A DNA stretch of 6,025 bases, taken from the NCBI GenBank assembly GCA_028694545.1, contig JAQVKV010000173.1, positions 1 through 6,025 on the forward strand, written 5' to 3'. Source of the DNA: Zavarzinia sp. GTDB taxonomy: Bacteria > Pseudomonadota > Alphaproteobacteria > Zavarziniales > Zavarziniaceae. The notes under the pieces are model-generated. The model did not search any database, was not told the origin of the DNA, and saw only the letters and a program-made list of their open reading frames with translations. Below are positions 5,713 through 6,025 of the stretch, piece by piece (the first letter of the stretch is position 1; each line of letters begins with the position of its first letter). The translations under genes and the position numbers were made by a program.

Positions 5713-6025
5713 ATGGCAGTGCGAATGGCAGTGGGGCGTGTGGCGGCTCTCGGCGTGGTTCTATGCGGCATGTCGGGGCCCGCGTGGGCGGCCAGTGGCG
5801 GCCTCGTGCTGACGGGGACCAGCGCCAAGGACAGGGGCATGGGCGGCGCCGGCATCGCCATCGCCCGGGATGCGGTCGCCGCGATCAACAATCCGGCTGC
5901 CACCATCGTGGTCGGCAACCAGTTCTCCATCGGCCTGACCATTCTCTACGAGGCCGCCGAAATGGACGTCTCCGGCGCCGGCGCCGGGCCGTTTCCGCTC
6001 GAACCCGGTCATGCGGACAACAAGG
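5713..6025 (+). CDS. N-terminal part of an outer-membrane protein, OmpP1/FadL-like
   Basis: The gene is cut by the right edge: 104 codons are visible with no stop. The N-terminus is a signal peptide with Arg near residues 4 and 9, a hydrophobic core (VAALGVVLCG), and a likely cut after A26 in PAWA before ASGG. The mature start then reads DRGMGGAGIAIARDAVAAIN followed by NPAA. This GMGGA...A.A.DA...NPA pattern is the typical opening of OmpP1/FadL/TodX-type beta-barrels, which bring hydrophobic molecules such as fatty acids or aromatics across the outer membrane. The later stretch (FSIGLTILYEAAEMD) could be a first beta-strand. The barrel itself is outside the window, so the family call rests on this short N-terminal pattern. 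It is divergent from the LysR gene and may be its target. Another outer-membrane barrel or porin family is the main alternative. Confidence 0.7.
   Translation, partial: MAVRMAVGRVAALGVVLCGMSGPAWAASGGLVLTGTSAKDRGMGGAGIAIARDAVAAINNPAATIVVGNQFSIGLTILYEAAEMDVSGAGAGPFPLEPGHADNK

Overview
The window is high-GC, densely packed bacterial DNA. Gene style, codon use and family content suggest an alphaproteobacterium; this is inferred, as no rRNA or other taxonomic marker is present. No mobile element, CRISPR array, tRNA or rRNA is visible, and nothing points to recent transfer.

Positions 1-4701 look like one plus-strand operon. In order it holds the C-terminal end of a class IV (fold-type IV) aminotransferase resembling (R)-selective amine transaminases, a first agmatinase/arginase-family ureohydrolase (A), a periplasmic amino-acid-type binding protein, its permease, its ATPase, and a second ureohydrolase (B). 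Gaps are 9, 66, 28, -1 and 4 nt, and each gene has a recognisable ribosome binding site. The layout suggests uptake of a guanidino compound, probably one carrying an alpha-amino-acid group, followed by hydrolysis of the guanidino group to urea and an amine and by a transamination step. The actual substrate cannot be read from the sequence.

The most interesting point is the ureohydrolase pair. They share about half their residues by eye and both keep all six metal ligands. B keeps the conserved His of the HGT motif, which matches the proton-shuttle His of agmatinase and arginase. A has Asn there (N162) and also has Ala in place of the Pro in the DxDxxDP motif. A and B could have different substrates, or they could be unequal subunits of one heteromer, as is known for metformin hydrolase.

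The operon meets a minus-strand LysR-type regulator tail to tail, with a perfect 14-bp inverted repeat at the junction. The regulator is divergent from a gene at the right edge that encodes a secreted protein resembling the start of an OmpP1/FadL-type outer-membrane porin. The 131-nt gap between them is the likely shared control region.
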